A DNA stretch of 64,000 nucleotides from Comamonas resistens (GTDB lineage Bacteria; Pseudomonadota; Gammaproteobacteria; Burkholderiales; Burkholderiaceae_C): assembly GCF_030064165.1 (NCBI RefSeq), contig NZ_CP125947.1:3906001-3970000 (forward strand). The letters are read 5' to 3'. Position numbers and translations under genes: made by a program. The notes beneath the pieces are model-generated. The model saw only the letters and a list, made by a program, of their open reading frames with translations, had not been told where the DNA came from and made no database searches. Shown here in pieces: positions 17,114 through 26,028 of this stretch. Positions within the stretch are counted from its first letter, which is position 1. Each line of letters opens with the position of its first letter.

Positions 17114-17917
17114 TTAGGCAGCGACAGCAGCCTTCTTCCAGCCGCCGATCTTTTCCAGCCAGCCCAGGCCCGATTCGGTGCCGTTGGCGGGCTTGTATTC
17201 GCAGCCGATCCAGCCGTCGTAGCCGATGCGGTCCAGGTGCGCGAACAGGAAGGGGTAGTTGATCTCGCCGGTGCCGGGTTCGTTGCGGCCGGGGTTGTCG
17301 GCCAGCTGGATGTGACCGATGCGAGCCAGTTGCTTTTGCATGGTGGCAGCCAGCTCGCCCTCCACGCGCTGGGCGTGGTAGATGTCGTACTGCACAAAAG
17401 CGTTGTCGGCGCCGACTTCGTCCAGGATGGACAGGGCTTCATCCGTGCGGTTCAGGTAGAAGCCGGGAATGTCGAAGGGGTTGATGGGCTCGATCAGCAG
17501 GCGGATGTTGGCGGCGCTCAGGGCGGCGGCAGCAAAGCGCAGGTTCTCGACAAAGGTACGGCGCACCACGGCAGCGTCGGCACCCGCAGGAACCTTGCCA
17601 GCCAGGCAGTTGAGCTGAGGCACACCCAGGGCGTGGGCATAGGTCACGGCCTTGGCCACGCCAGCGCGGAATTCATCCACGCGTGTGGGGTCGCAGGCAA
17701 TGCCGCGCTCGCCCGCGTCCCAGTCACCGGCAGGCAGGTTGTGCAGAACGATCTTCAGGCCGGTGGCGTCCAGACGTTCCTTGATCTCTTCCACGGTGTG
17801 AGCGTAGGGAAAGAGGAATTCCACGGCTTCAAAGCCTGCGTTTGCGGCACGTTCAAAACGCTCGAGGAAAGGCACCTCGGTGAACAACATGCTCAGGTTG
17901 GCTGCAAAACGGGGCAT
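17114..17917 (-). CDS. hyi: Hydroxypyruvate isomerase
   Basis: A 267-residue TIM-barrel enzyme (AP endonuclease family 2 fold) interconverting hydroxypyruvate and tartronate semialdehyde. It begins with the family N-terminus MPRFAANLSMLFTEVPFLER. Metal and active-site segments include LIEPINPFDIPGFYLN, VQYDIYHAQRVEG, HIQLADNPGRNEPGTGEINY and WIGCEYKP. It sits between gcl and glxR, 68 bases downstream of gcl, in the glyoxylate-to-glycerate operon. Confidence 0.94.
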   Translation of the reverse strand: MPRFAANLSMLFTEVPFLERFERAANAGFEAVEFLFPYAHTVEEIKERLDATGLKIVLHNLPAGDWDAGERGIACDPTRVDEFRAGVAKAVTYAHALGVPQLNCLAGKVPAGADAAVVRRTFVENLRFAAAALSAANIRLLIEPINPFDIPGFYLNRTDEALSILDEVGADNAFVQYDIYHAQRVEGELAATMQKQLARIGHIQLADNPGRNEPGTGEINYPFLFAHLDRIGYDGWIGCEYKPANGTESGLGWLEKIGGWKKAAVAA

Positions 17918-17985
17918 GGTTTTGTCTCCAGATATCTCGTCAAAAAGGGAAAAGGACAGAGCCTTGGCTCTGTCCTTGGATGCTG

Positions 17986-19776
17986 TTAGTCCAGCAGAGC
18001 CAGTGCGCTAGGCGCGTCGGCCTTTTCGGTGGCCAGGTCTTCGAACTCGACCACGTTGTCGATTTCGGCGCCCATGGAGATGTTGGTCACACGCTCCAGG
18101 ATGCACTCGATCACCACAGGTGTCTTGTGCTCGGCCATCCAGGCTTCGGCCTGCTCCATGGCAGGGGCAAAGTCTTCGGCGCGGTGAACGCGGATGGCCT
18201 TGCAACCCAGACCTTCAACAACCTTAACATGGTCAACACCGTAGCCACGGGTCGCTTCACCCTCATCCATGTTGATATTGTCGAACGCCAATTGCACGCA
18301 ATAGTCGATGGAGAAGGCGCGCTGTGCCTGGCGGATCAGGCCCAGGTAGCTGTTGTTCACCAGCACGTGGACGTAGGGCAGCTTGAACTGTGCGCCGACG
18401 GCCAGCTCTTCGATCATGAACTGGAAGTCGTAGTCACCGGACAGGGCCACGATCTTGCGCTTGGGGTCGGCAACGCGCACACCCAGAGCAGCGGGAGTGG
18501 TCCAGCCCAGAGGGCCTGCCTGGCCGCAGTTGATCCAGTTGCGTGGCTTGTACACATGCAGGAACTGGGCACCGGCGATCTGCGACAGACCGATGGTGGA
18601 CACGTAGGTCGTGTCGCGGTCCAGAGTGCGGTTCATGCACTGGTAGACGCGCTGGGGCTTCATCGGCACGTTGTCGAAGTTGGTCTTGCGCAGGTACTCG
18701 ACGCTGTTCTTGCGGCCCTGGCACTCGGCCACCCAGGCCTTGCGGCACTTGAGCTTGCCGGCAGCCTTCCACTCCTTGGCCACGGCAACGAATTGCTCCA
18801 GGGCAGCCTTGGCGTCGGAGACGATGCCGTAGTCGGGGGCAAACACGCGACCGATCTGTGTGGGCTCGATGTCCACGTGGATGAACTTGCGACCCTTGGT
18901 ATAGACCTCGACGGAGCCGGTGTGACGGTTGGCCCAGCGGTTGCCGATACCGAACACAAAGTCCGAAGCCAGCATGTTGGCGTTGCCGTAACGGTGGCTG
19001 GTCTGCAGACCGCACATGCCGACCATCAGAGGGTGATCGTCAGGGATGGTGCCCCAGCCCATCAGGGTGGGGATCACGGGCACGTTGAGGATTTCGGCCA
19101 GCTCGACCATCAGCTCGGACGCGTCGGCGTTGATCACACCACCACCGGAGACCAGCAGGGGACGCTCGGATTCGTTGAGCATCTCGATGGCCTTCTCGGC
19201 CTGCTTGCGCGAAGCCGCTGGCTTGTAGGCTGGCAGGGGTTCGTAGGTGTCGATATCGAATTCGATCTCGGCCAGCTGCACGTCGATGGGCAGATCGATC
19301 AGCACGGGGCCGGGACGGCCGGAGCGCATCAGGTGGAAAGCCTGCTGGAAGGCACGGGGCACTTGAGCGGGTTCCAGCACGGTGGTGGCCCACTTGGTAA
19401 CGGGCTTGGCGATGGAGGCGATGTCCACGGCCTGGAAGTCTTCCTTGTGCAGACGCGAGCGGGGGGCTTGGCCGGTGATGCACAGGATTGGGATGGAGTC
19501 GGCGCTGGCCGAGTACAGGCCGGTGATCATGTCGGTGCCGGCGGGGCCGCTGGTGCCGATACACACACCGATGTTGCCGGCGACGGCACGGGTATAGCCT
19601 TCAGCCATGTGGCTGGCGCCCTCGACGTGACGGGCCAGGATGTGGCCGATGCCACCGTGGTCCTTCATTGCTGCGTACAGCGGGTTGATAGCGGCACCAG
19701 GTACACCGAATGCAACGGTAACGCCTTCTTTTTCGAGCACGCGAACTGCGGCTTCAATCGCTTTCATCTTGGCCAT
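17986..19776 (-). CDS. gcl: Glyoxylate carboligase (tartronate semialdehyde synthase)
   Basis: A 596-residue thiamine diphosphate enzyme that joins two glyoxylates into tartronate semialdehyde with loss of CO2. The usual ThDP-activating Glu is replaced by Val at residue 51 ([15 protein letters not shown]), exactly as known for E. coli Gcl. The ThDP-binding GDYDFQF motif with [13 protein letters not shown] appears in the last third. It heads the gcl-hyi-glxR operon and is divergent from the LysR gene at 19884 with a shared operator. Glyoxylate would come from the ureide products of the allantoin pathway. Confidence 0.96.
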   Translation of the reverse strand: MAKMKAIEAAVRVLEKEGVTVAFGVPGAAINPLYAAMKDHGGIGHILARHVEGASHMAEGYTRAVAGNIGVCIGTSGPAGTDMITGLYSASADSIPILCITGQAPRSRLHKEDFQAVDIASIAKPVTKWATTVLEPAQVPRAFQQAFHLMRSGRPGPVLIDLPIDVQLAEIEFDIDTYEPLPAYKPAASRKQAEKAIEMLNESERPLLVSGGGVINADASELMVELAEILNVPVIPTLMGWGTIPDDHPLMVGMCGLQTSHRYGNANMLASDFVFGIGNRWANRHTGSVEVYTKGRKFIHVDIEPTQIGRVFAPDYGIVSDAKAALEQFVAVAKEWKAAGKLKCRKAWVAECQGRKNSVEYLRKTNFDNVPMKPQRVYQCMNRTLDRDTTYVSTIGLSQIAGAQFLHVYKPRNWINCGQAGPLGWTTPAALGVRVADPKRKIVALSGDYDFQFMIEELAVGAQFKLPYVHVLVNNSYLGLIRQAQRAFSIDYCVQLAFDNINMDEGEATRGYGVDHVKVVEGLGCKAIRVHRAEDFAPAMEQAEAWMAEHKTPVVIECILERVTNISMGAEIDNVVEFEDLATEKADAPSALALLD

Positions 19777-19848
19777 GAGGTCTCCTTCAAACTGGAACCA
19801 ACTTTAGTCAAGACCCCTGCTTGCCGGAAGCCGGTTGCAGACCATAAA

Positions 19849-19871
19849 ATTTATTCCATTGAAGAATAAAT
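19849..19871. promoter_or_regulatory. LysR-type operator between gcl and its regulator
   Basis: ATTTATTC and GAATAAAT form a perfect 8-bp inverted repeat with a seven-base spacer, ending 12 bases before the LysR start and about 73 bases before the gcl start. The same arms and spacing, with one mismatch, occur at 28382-28404. Confidence 0.7.
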
Positions 19872-19883
19872 AGGAGAGAAGCG

Positions 19884-20801
19884 ATGGACAGACTCGATGC
19901 CATGCATATGTTTGTGCGGGTGGTGGAAACCGGCAGCTTCACCAAGGTGGCGCAGGAATTCTCCACCACCCAGCCCACCGTCACCAAGCAGGTCGCCGCG
20001 ATGGAGGCACGCCTCAAGGTGCGCCTGCTCAACCGCAACACACGCGGCGTGAGCATGACCGAGGCCGGAGCGCTCTACTACGAAAAGTGCAAGATCATCG
20101 TCAACGATGTGGCCGAGGCCGAGAACGTCGTCAAGGTGCGCCAGACCCATGTGCAGGGCCAGTTGCGCATCGGCAGCTCGGTGGCCTTTGGCCGCCGTGT
20201 ACTCATTCCGCTGGCCATGGAATTCATGAAGCAGAACCCCCAGGTGCAGGTGGATCTGAGCTTCGAGGACCGCTACACCGATCTCGTGGCCAACGGCATC
20301 GACGTGGCGCTGCGCCTGGGCAAACTGGCCGACTCATCGCTGGGCGCCCGCATGCTGGGCATCAATCCCTGGGTGCTGGTGGCCTCCAACACCTATCTGC
20401 GCAAGCACGGCACACCACGCCGCCCCTCGGACCTCAAGGAGCATTCCACGCTGATCTACAGCAGCGTGCAGGGCAACGACATCTGGCGCTTGCGCAATGC
20501 CAGTGGCGAGCCGGTGTCGATTCCCGTCACGGGGCGGCTGCGCTCCAACAATCTCTCGGCCCTGCTGGCCGCCGCCCGCTCGCACATGGGCATTGCCGCC
20601 CTGCCCCGCTATGTGGCCCATGACTCGCTCAAGGACGGCCGCGTGGTCGAGGTGCTCAAGACCTGCCGCCTGCATGAGCAGGAAATCCACGCCGTCTACC
20701 CTTCGCCACGCCTGGTGCCGCAAAAAGTGCAGTCCTTTATCGCTTTTCTGCAGGGCAAGTTTGACGATGCCTGGTGGGAAGACCTGCCACGTGGGGGATG
20801 A
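19884..20801 (+). CDS. LysR-family regulator, likely of the gcl operon
   Basis: A 305-residue LysR protein: N-terminal helix-turn-helix (MFVRVVETGSFTKVAQEFST, TQPTVTKQVAAMEARL) and a periplasmic-binding-like effector domain (QLRIGSSVAFGRR, ANGIDVALRLGKLADSS). AGGAGAG lies just before the ATG. It is divergent from gcl with a symmetrical operator in the gap, so it probably controls gcl-hyi-glxR in response to a glyoxylate-pathway intermediate. That role is inferred from position only. Confidence 0.9.
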   Translation: MDRLDAMHMFVRVVETGSFTKVAQEFSTTQPTVTKQVAAMEARLKVRLLNRNTRGVSMTEAGALYYEKCKIIVNDVAEAENVVKVRQTHVQGQLRIGSSVAFGRRVLIPLAMEFMKQNPQVQVDLSFEDRYTDLVANGIDVALRLGKLADSSLGARMLGINPWVLVASNTYLRKHGTPRRPSDLKEHSTLIYSSVQGNDIWRLRNASGEPVSIPVTGRLRSNNLSALLAAARSHMGIAALPRYVAHDSLKDGRVVEVLKTCRLHEQEIHAVYPSPRLVPQKVQSFIAFLQGKFDDAWWEDLPRGG

Positions 20802-20803
20802 AA

Positions 20804-20937
20804 TCTCTCCCCTGAGTCGCTTCGCGCCTAGGCGGCCCCGCCTTCCCCCTCTCTGTACGCGCTAACGGAAGGGGACGACAGCTTCGCTGCGGGGCTGCCC
20901 TTGCTCGCTGTCCCTGGGTTGGAGCGCGCCAGTATCA
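20804..20937 (+). repeat. GC-rich 3'-end repeat, copy 1
   Basis: It begins directly after the LysR stop with CCCCTGAGTCGCTTCGCGCC, then TAGGCGGCCCCGCC and GGGGACGACAGC. It matches copies after tusA, hemW and rdgB in the same orientation relative to the preceding gene. Confidence 0.75.
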
Positions 20938-20956
20938 CAGGCCGCAGATAAAAAAA

Positions 20957-21039
20957 GAGCAGCTACCGCTTGATAAGCGGTAGCTGCAGATTGTTTTCAC
21001 ACTGAAATCTTTGGATAGCCTACGCAAGCAGCTATCCAA
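20957..21039. repeat. Double hairpin of the GCAGCT..GCTT family
   Basis: GCAGCTACCGCTT at 20959-20971 pairs perfectly with 20975-20987. A second hairpin pairs TTGGATAGC at 21011-21019 with GCTATCCAA at 21031-21039. They lie between the convergent LysR and glycerate kinase genes and may act as a terminator. Confidence 0.7.
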
Positions 21040-21049
21040 TTTGAAGTTT

Positions 21050-22420
21050 TCAGAGAATCAGAATCGCGCGAAAGTCGTTCACATTGGTGTGCGTGGGGCC
21101 GGTAATCACCAGATCGCCCAATGCCTCGAAATAGCCATAGGCGTCGTTGCGGTCCAGATAGTCGCTGATGCGCATATTCTTTTCCGCCGCACGCTTGAGC
21201 GTACAGGGCGAGACGCGTGCCCCGGCGTTGTCCTCCACGCCGTCGATGCCGTCGGTGTCGGCGGCCAGCGCCCAGACCTTTTCCTGGCCTTGCAGAGCCT
21301 GGGCCAGCCCCATGCAGAACTCGCCGGCACGACCGCCACGACCCTTGGCCGCGCCCAGTTGGCGAGGACGGATCGTGACCGTGGTTTCACCACCCGAGAG
21401 AATCACGCAAGGCTTGGCAAAGGGCTCGCCACGCTTGGCGACGGCGCGGGCCAGAGCCGCATGCACCTTGCCAACTTCGCGCGATTCACCTTCCATCTCG
21501 TCGGACAGCACATGCACGGCAATGCCTGCCTCACGCGCCGCTGCCGCAGCCGCTTCCAGCGACTGCTGGGGCGTGGCGATCAGATGCACCTCATGACCGG
21601 CAAAGCGCGCATCACCGGGCTTGGGCGTTTCCAGTGTGCCGTCCTGCAGTGCAGCACGCACGGATTCGGGAATGCTGATCTGGTAGCGGTTCAGGATGCT
21701 CAGCGCATCGGCACAGGTCGTGGCATCGGGCACCGTAGGGCCGCTGGCGATGACCGAGGGGTCGTCACCGGGTACATCGCTGATGGTCAGCGTCACCACC
21801 TTGGCCGGATGGCAGGCTGCCGCCAGACGGCCACCCTTGATACGCGAGAGGTGCTTGCGCACGCAGTTCATTTCACCAATCGCCGCGCCGCTTTCCAGCA
21901 AGGCCTTGTTGATGCGCTGCTTTTCCGCCAAATCGATGCCTTCGGCAGGCAGGGTCAGCAAGGACGAGCCACCGCCCGAGATCAGGCAGATCACCAGATC
22001 GTCCTCGGTCAGGCCCTGGGTCAGCGCCAGAATGCGCTCGGCAGCGGCCAGACCGGCGGCATCGGGCACGGGGTGGGCAGCCTCCACGACCTCCAGGCGC
22101 TGGGCCAGGCCTTCGGGGCGCGGGGGAATATGGTCATAGCGCGTCACCACCAGGCCGGACAGCGGCGCCTCTGCAGGCCACAGCGCTTCCAGTGCCTGCG
22201 CCATGGAGCCACCGGCCTTGCCGGCGCCCAGCACCAGCGTACGCCCCTTGGGCGGCTTGGGCAGGCTGCGCGCCAGGCCTTCAATAGGCAAGGCATTGCG
22301 CACGGCCACGTCATACAGGTGACGCAAGAAAGCGGCTGGATCTTGCTGTGGCGAAGGCGCAGCAGCGCCCTGCGCGCGCGAGGATGTATTCTGTGCTTGC
22401 ATAGTTCTTGGATTGTGCAT
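21050..22420 (-). CDS. Glycerate 2-kinase (MOFRL family)
   Basis: A 456-residue kinase of the glycerate-2-kinase (GckA/TtuD) type that phosphorylates D-glycerate to 2-phosphoglycerate, the last step from glyoxylate to central metabolism. Features: GAGKAGGSMAQALE near residue 70, CLISGGGSSLLTLPAEG in the middle and the C-terminal MOFRL region (VILSGGETTVTI, ALAADTDGIDGVEDNAGA). The start is uncertain: a Met at 22402 is as plausible as 22420 and neither has a strong ribosome-binding site. It lies outside the gcl operon but completes it functionally. Confidence 0.9.
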   Translation of the reverse strand: MHNPRTMQAQNTSSRAQGAAAPSPQQDPAAFLRHLYDVAVRNALPIEGLARSLPKPPKGRTLVLGAGKAGGSMAQALEALWPAEAPLSGLVVTRYDHIPPRPEGLAQRLEVVEAAHPVPDAAGLAAAERILALTQGLTEDDLVICLISGGGSSLLTLPAEGIDLAEKQRINKALLESGAAIGEMNCVRKHLSRIKGGRLAAACHPAKVVTLTISDVPGDDPSVIASGPTVPDATTCADALSILNRYQISIPESVRAALQDGTLETPKPGDARFAGHEVHLIATPQQSLEAAAAAAREAGIAVHVLSDEMEGESREVGKVHAALARAVAKRGEPFAKPCVILSGGETTVTIRPRQLGAAKGRGGRAGEFCMGLAQALQGQEKVWALAADTDGIDGVEDNAGARVSPCTLKRAAEKNMRISDYLDRNDAYGYFEALGDLVITGPTHTNVNDFRAILIL

Positions 22421-22576
22421 TCCGGCATTTTTGCTTCACAGCGGCAAGCCAGTCACAACACTGCTGACTTTGCCGCAGCAATGACGCAAATCATTGGCCA
22501 GCCTTGATTTGCTTGAATTTTCCACCAATATAGACAATTGATACTGGGGCAAACACCATGTTCGGTGGACAGAAAC

Positions 22577-22584
22577 TGTATACA
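22577..22584 (+). promoter_or_regulatory. Purine-regulon operator before the GntR gene
   Basis: Exact TGTATACA, 31-38 bases upstream of the GntR start, a position that suits self-repression. Confidence 0.65.
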
Positions 22585-22614
22585 AAACTTGTCTTCAACC
22601 GCTATGATCGATTT

Positions 22615-23292
22615 ATGGAAACTTCCACCACCAGCTTCATTGTTGAAAGTCTGACCAAGGCTATCGTCGAGCATCGCCTGATGCCCGGCACCAAGCTGGC
22701 CGAGCAGAAGCTGGCTGACCACTTTGGTGTTTCCCGTACCCTGGTTCGCCAGGCCCTGTTTCAGCTCTCGCAGAACAAGCTGATCAGGCTGGAGCCCGCA
22801 CGCGGCGCCTTTGTGGCCACGCCGTCCGTGGATGAGGCGCGCCAGGTGTTTGCCGTGCGCCGCATGCTGGAAGCCGAGATGGTGCGCAGCTTTGTGCCCC
22901 AAAGCACGCCCAACAAGATCCGTGCTCTCAAGGCCCATGTAACGGCCGAGAAAAAAGCCATGGAAGCCAATGACGTGGGCCAGCGCACCGAGCTGCTGGG
23001 CGACTTCCACGTGCGCATGGCCGAGCTGATGGGCAACGAGGTGCTGGCGCAATTGCTGGGTGAGCTGATTTCCCGCTGCGCATTGATCACGCTGATGTAC
23101 CAGTCTGCATCGGCGGCCGAGCATTCGCACGAAGAACATGGAGACATCGTGACTGCCCTGGCGGCAGGCGATGCTGAGCATGCGGTGCAACTGATGCAGC
23201 TGCACCTGGACCACGTGGAAGCAGGCCTGACCTTCGACCGCGATCTGCCAACGAACGATTTGTCGATGGCACTTTCATCCGTATCCCTATGA
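22615..23292 (+). CDS. GntR-family (FCD) regulator, likely purine catabolism regulator
   Basis: A 225-residue regulator with an N-terminal winged helix (KLAEQKLADHFGVSRTLVRQ, ALFQLSQNKLIRLEPARGAF) and a C-terminal all-helical FCD ligand domain (FAVRRMLEAEMVRSF, FHVRMAELMGNEVLAQLL, HEEHGDIVTALAAGDAEHA). The Met at 22615 is chosen because the helix-turn-helix begins just after it; the frame is open from 22558. The stop overlaps the puuE start by four bases (ATGA), so it is the first gene of a puuE operon. An operator core at 22577 recurs before puuD, hiuH and the permease, which points to this protein as the regulon's repressor. The effector is unknown. Confidence 0.9.
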   Translation: METSTTSFIVESLTKAIVEHRLMPGTKLAEQKLADHFGVSRTLVRQALFQLSQNKLIRLEPARGAFVATPSVDEARQVFAVRRMLEAEMVRSFVPQSTPNKIRALKAHVTAEKKAMEANDVGQRTELLGDFHVRMAELMGNEVLAQLLGELISRCALITLMYQSASAAEHSHEEHGDIVTALAAGDAEHAVQLMQLHLDHVEAGLTFDRDLPTNDLSMALSSVSL

Positions 23293-24245
23293 TTTACGAT
23301 TCCACCGCCCCCTACCCACGCGACCTGATTGGTTATGGTCGCAACACGCCCCATCCCCAATGGCCCGGCAAAGCCCGCGTGGCCGTGCAGTTCGTTCTGA
23401 ACTACGAAGAAGGCGGTGAGAACCACATCCTGCATGGCGACCCCGCCAGCGAGCAGTTCCTGTCCGAAATGTTCAATCCAGCGGCCTACCCAGCCCGCCA
23501 CATGAGCATGGACGGCATTTATGAATACGGCTCACGCGTGGGCGTGTGGCGCATTCTCAAGGAATTCGAAAAGCGCGGCCTGCCGCTGACCGTGTTCGGC
23601 GTGGCCACGGCCCTGCAAAAGCACCGTGAGCTGGCCCAGGCTTTCGACGAGCTGGGTCACGAAGTGGCCTGCCACGGTCTGAAGTGGATTCACTACCAGA
23701 ACGTGCCCGAAGAAATCGAGCGCGCCCATCTGCAGCAATGCGTGGAGATCTTCGAAGAACTCTATGGCCATGACGGCGACCACGGCCTGGGCTGGTACAC
23801 GGGCCGCGACAGCCCCAACAGCCACCGCCTGGTGGCCGATACCGGCCGCTTTACCTACGACAGCGACTACTACGGCGAAGACCTGCCCTTCTGGATGAAG
23901 GTCGCCAAGACCGATGGCAGCACCCGCAACCAGCTGATCGTTCCCTACACACTGGACTGCAACGATATGCGCTTTGCCCTGCCCCAGGGTTACTCGTATG
24001 CCGATCCCTTCTTCCAGTACCTGAAGGACACCTTCGATGTCCTGTATGCCGAAGGCGATGCCAACGGCGACGATGCTCCCAAGATGATGAGCATCGGCAT
24101 GCACTGCCGCCTGTTGGGCCGCCCCGGCCGTATCACTGCGCTGCAGCGCTTCCTCGACCACATCCAGAAGCACGACAACGTGTGGGTGTGCCGCCGTATT
24201 GATTTGGCTCGTCACTGGGCCGAGCGTTTCCCTTGCAAGGATTGA
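23289..24245 (+). CDS. puuE: Allantoinase PuuE (polysaccharide-deacetylase-like)
   Basis: A 318-residue metal-independent allantoinase that opens allantoin to allantoate. It belongs to the carbohydrate-esterase-4-like fold rather than the amidohydrolase fold of AllB. Signature text includes YPRDLIGYGRNTPHPQWPG, VQFVLNYEEGGENHILHGD and GLGWYTGRDSPNSHRLV. It overlaps the GntR gene by four bases and is seven bases ahead of the uraD-allC fusion, so the genes are translationally linked. Confidence 0.96.
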   Translation: MIYDSTAPYPRDLIGYGRNTPHPQWPGKARVAVQFVLNYEEGGENHILHGDPASEQFLSEMFNPAAYPARHMSMDGIYEYGSRVGVWRILKEFEKRGLPLTVFGVATALQKHRELAQAFDELGHEVACHGLKWIHYQNVPEEIERAHLQQCVEIFEELYGHDGDHGLGWYTGRDSPNSHRLVADTGRFTYDSDYYGEDLPFWMKVAKTDGSTRNQLIVPYTLDCNDMRFALPQGYSYADPFFQYLKDTFDVLYAEGDANGDDAPKMMSIGMHCRLLGRPGRITALQRFLDHIQKHDNVWVCRRIDLARHWAERFPCKD

Positions 24246-24252
24246 TTGCGAC

Positions 24253-26028
24253 ATGGCTTTGACCCTGGAACAACTGAATGCCGCCGACGCGGCAACCGCG
24301 ACAGACCTGCTCGACGGTCTGTATGAGCACTCGCCCTGGATTGCCGCCAAGGCACTGGAGCAGCGCCCCTTCAAGTCCATGGCGCACATCAAGCACGCCA
24401 TGGCCAAGGTGCTGGCCGAATCCAGCGAGCAGGCCCAGCTCGATCTGATCCGCGCTCACCCGGAGCTGGCCGGCAAGCAGATGGAAACCAACACGCTCAC
24501 CGCCGAATCGACGAATGAGCAAAAGAAGGCGGGTCTCACAAACTGCACGCCCGAAGAGCTGGAGCACATCCGCAAGCTCAACGCCGAATACGGCAAGCGC
24601 TTTGGCTTCCCCTTCATCCTGGCCGTGCGCGGTGCACGCGGTCTGGGTCTGAGCAAGGCGGAAATCATCTCGACTTTCGAGCGCCGCATGTTCAACCACC
24701 CGGCCTACGAGCAGGCCGAGGCGCTGCGCAACATCCACCGCATCGCCGAGATCCGCCTGAACGACAAGTTCGGCTACGAGCCCGTCGAAGGCAACGAAGT
24801 CTGGGACTGGCAAGAACGCCTGTCCACCAACAGCGACCCCGGCTACGCCGAAAAAGGCCAGCTGACGGTGACCTATCTGACCGATGCCCACCGTGCCTGC
24901 GCCCAGCGCATCAGCCACTGGATGCGTGAAATCGGCTTCGACGAAGTCGAGATAGATGCTGTCGGCAACGTGGTGGGCCGCTACAAGGCGGCCACCGAAG
25001 GTGCCAAGACTCTGCTGACCGGCAGCCATTACGACACCGTGCGCAACGGCGGCAAGTACGACGGCCGCCTGGGCATCTTCGTGCCCATGGCCTGCGTCAA
25101 GCAACTGGCCCAGCAAGGCAAGCGCCTGCCCTTCAACATCGAAGTCGTGGGCTTCTCGGAAGAAGAAGGCCAGCGCTACAAGGCGACCTTCCTGGGTTCC
25201 GGCGCTCTGGTCGGCGACTTCAAGAACGAATGGCTGGAACAGAAGGACGCCGACGGCATCACGCTGCGCGAAGCCATGACCCACGCGGGCCTGTGCATCG
25301 ACGACATCCCCAAGCTCGAGCGCGATCCCGCCAAGTACCTGGGCTTTGTCGAAGTGCACATCGAGCAGGGCCCCGTGCTCAACGAGCTGGACATTCCTCT
25401 GGGCATCGTCACCTCGATCAACGGCAGCGCCCGTTATGTCTGCGAATTCATCGGCATGGCCAGCCACGCCGGCACCACACCCATGGACCGCCGCCGTGAC
25501 GCCGCAGCCGGCGTGGCCGAGCTGTCGCTGTACATCGAAAAGCGTGCCGGCCAGGATGGCGACAGCGTGGCCACCATCGGCCAGCTGAACGTGCCCTCGG
25601 GCTCGGTCAACGTGGTGCCCGGCCGCTGCCAGTTCTCGCTGGACCTGCGCGCCCCCACCAACGAGCAGCGCGACGCCATGATCAACGACATCATGGCCGA
25701 GATGGCAGCGATCGCCGAGCGGCGCGGCCTGCGCTACACCACCGAGCTGTCGATGAAGGCGGCTGCTGCCCCTAGCGCCCCCGAGTGGCAAAAGCGCTGG
25801 GAAAACGCTGTGGACGCACTGGGCGTGCCGCTGTTCCGCATGCCCAGCGGCGCCGGCCACGACGCCATGAAGCTGCACGAAATCATGCCCCAGGCCATGT
25901 TGTTCGTGCGCGGCATGAACGCCGGCATCAGCCACAACCCGCTGGAAGCCACCACCTCCGACGACATGCAACTGTCCGTGGATGCCTTCGCTCACCTCCT
26001 CCAACAACTGGCTCAAGAACAGAAATGA
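24253..26028 (+). CDS. Fused OHCU decarboxylase and allantoate amidohydrolase
   Basis: A 591-residue protein carrying two pathway steps. Residues 1 to about 175 are an OHCU decarboxylase (UraD) domain that yields S-allantoin: IRAHPELAG at 67-74 and FERRMFNHPAYEQAEALRNI at 142-161. Residues about 200-591 are an M20 allantoate amidohydrolase (AllC-like) domain with metal ligands in TGSHYDTVRNGGKYDGRLG, GFSEEEGQRY, EVHIEQGP and the C-terminal GISHNPLEATT. PuuE acts between the two steps on allantoin. It follows puuE by seven bases and overlaps the next gene by four. Confidence 0.94.
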   Translation: MALTLEQLNAADAATATDLLDGLYEHSPWIAAKALEQRPFKSMAHIKHAMAKVLAESSEQAQLDLIRAHPELAGKQMETNTLTAESTNEQKKAGLTNCTPEELEHIRKLNAEYGKRFGFPFILAVRGARGLGLSKAEIISTFERRMFNHPAYEQAEALRNIHRIAEIRLNDKFGYEPVEGNEVWDWQERLSTNSDPGYAEKGQLTVTYLTDAHRACAQRISHWMREIGFDEVEIDAVGNVVGRYKAATEGAKTLLTGSHYDTVRNGGKYDGRLGIFVPMACVKQLAQQGKRLPFNIEVVGFSEEEGQRYKATFLGSGALVGDFKNEWLEQKDADGITLREAMTHAGLCIDDIPKLERDPAKYLGFVEVHIEQGPVLNELDIPLGIVTSINGSARYVCEFIGMASHAGTTPMDRRRDAAAGVAELSLYIEKRAGQDGDSVATIGQLNVPSGSVNVVPGRCQFSLDLRAPTNEQRDAMINDIMAEMAAIAERRGLRYTTELSMKAAAAPSAPEWQKRWENAVDALGVPLFRMPSGAGHDAMKLHEIMPQAMLFVRGMNAGISHNPLEATTSDDMQLSVDAFAHLLQQLAQEQK

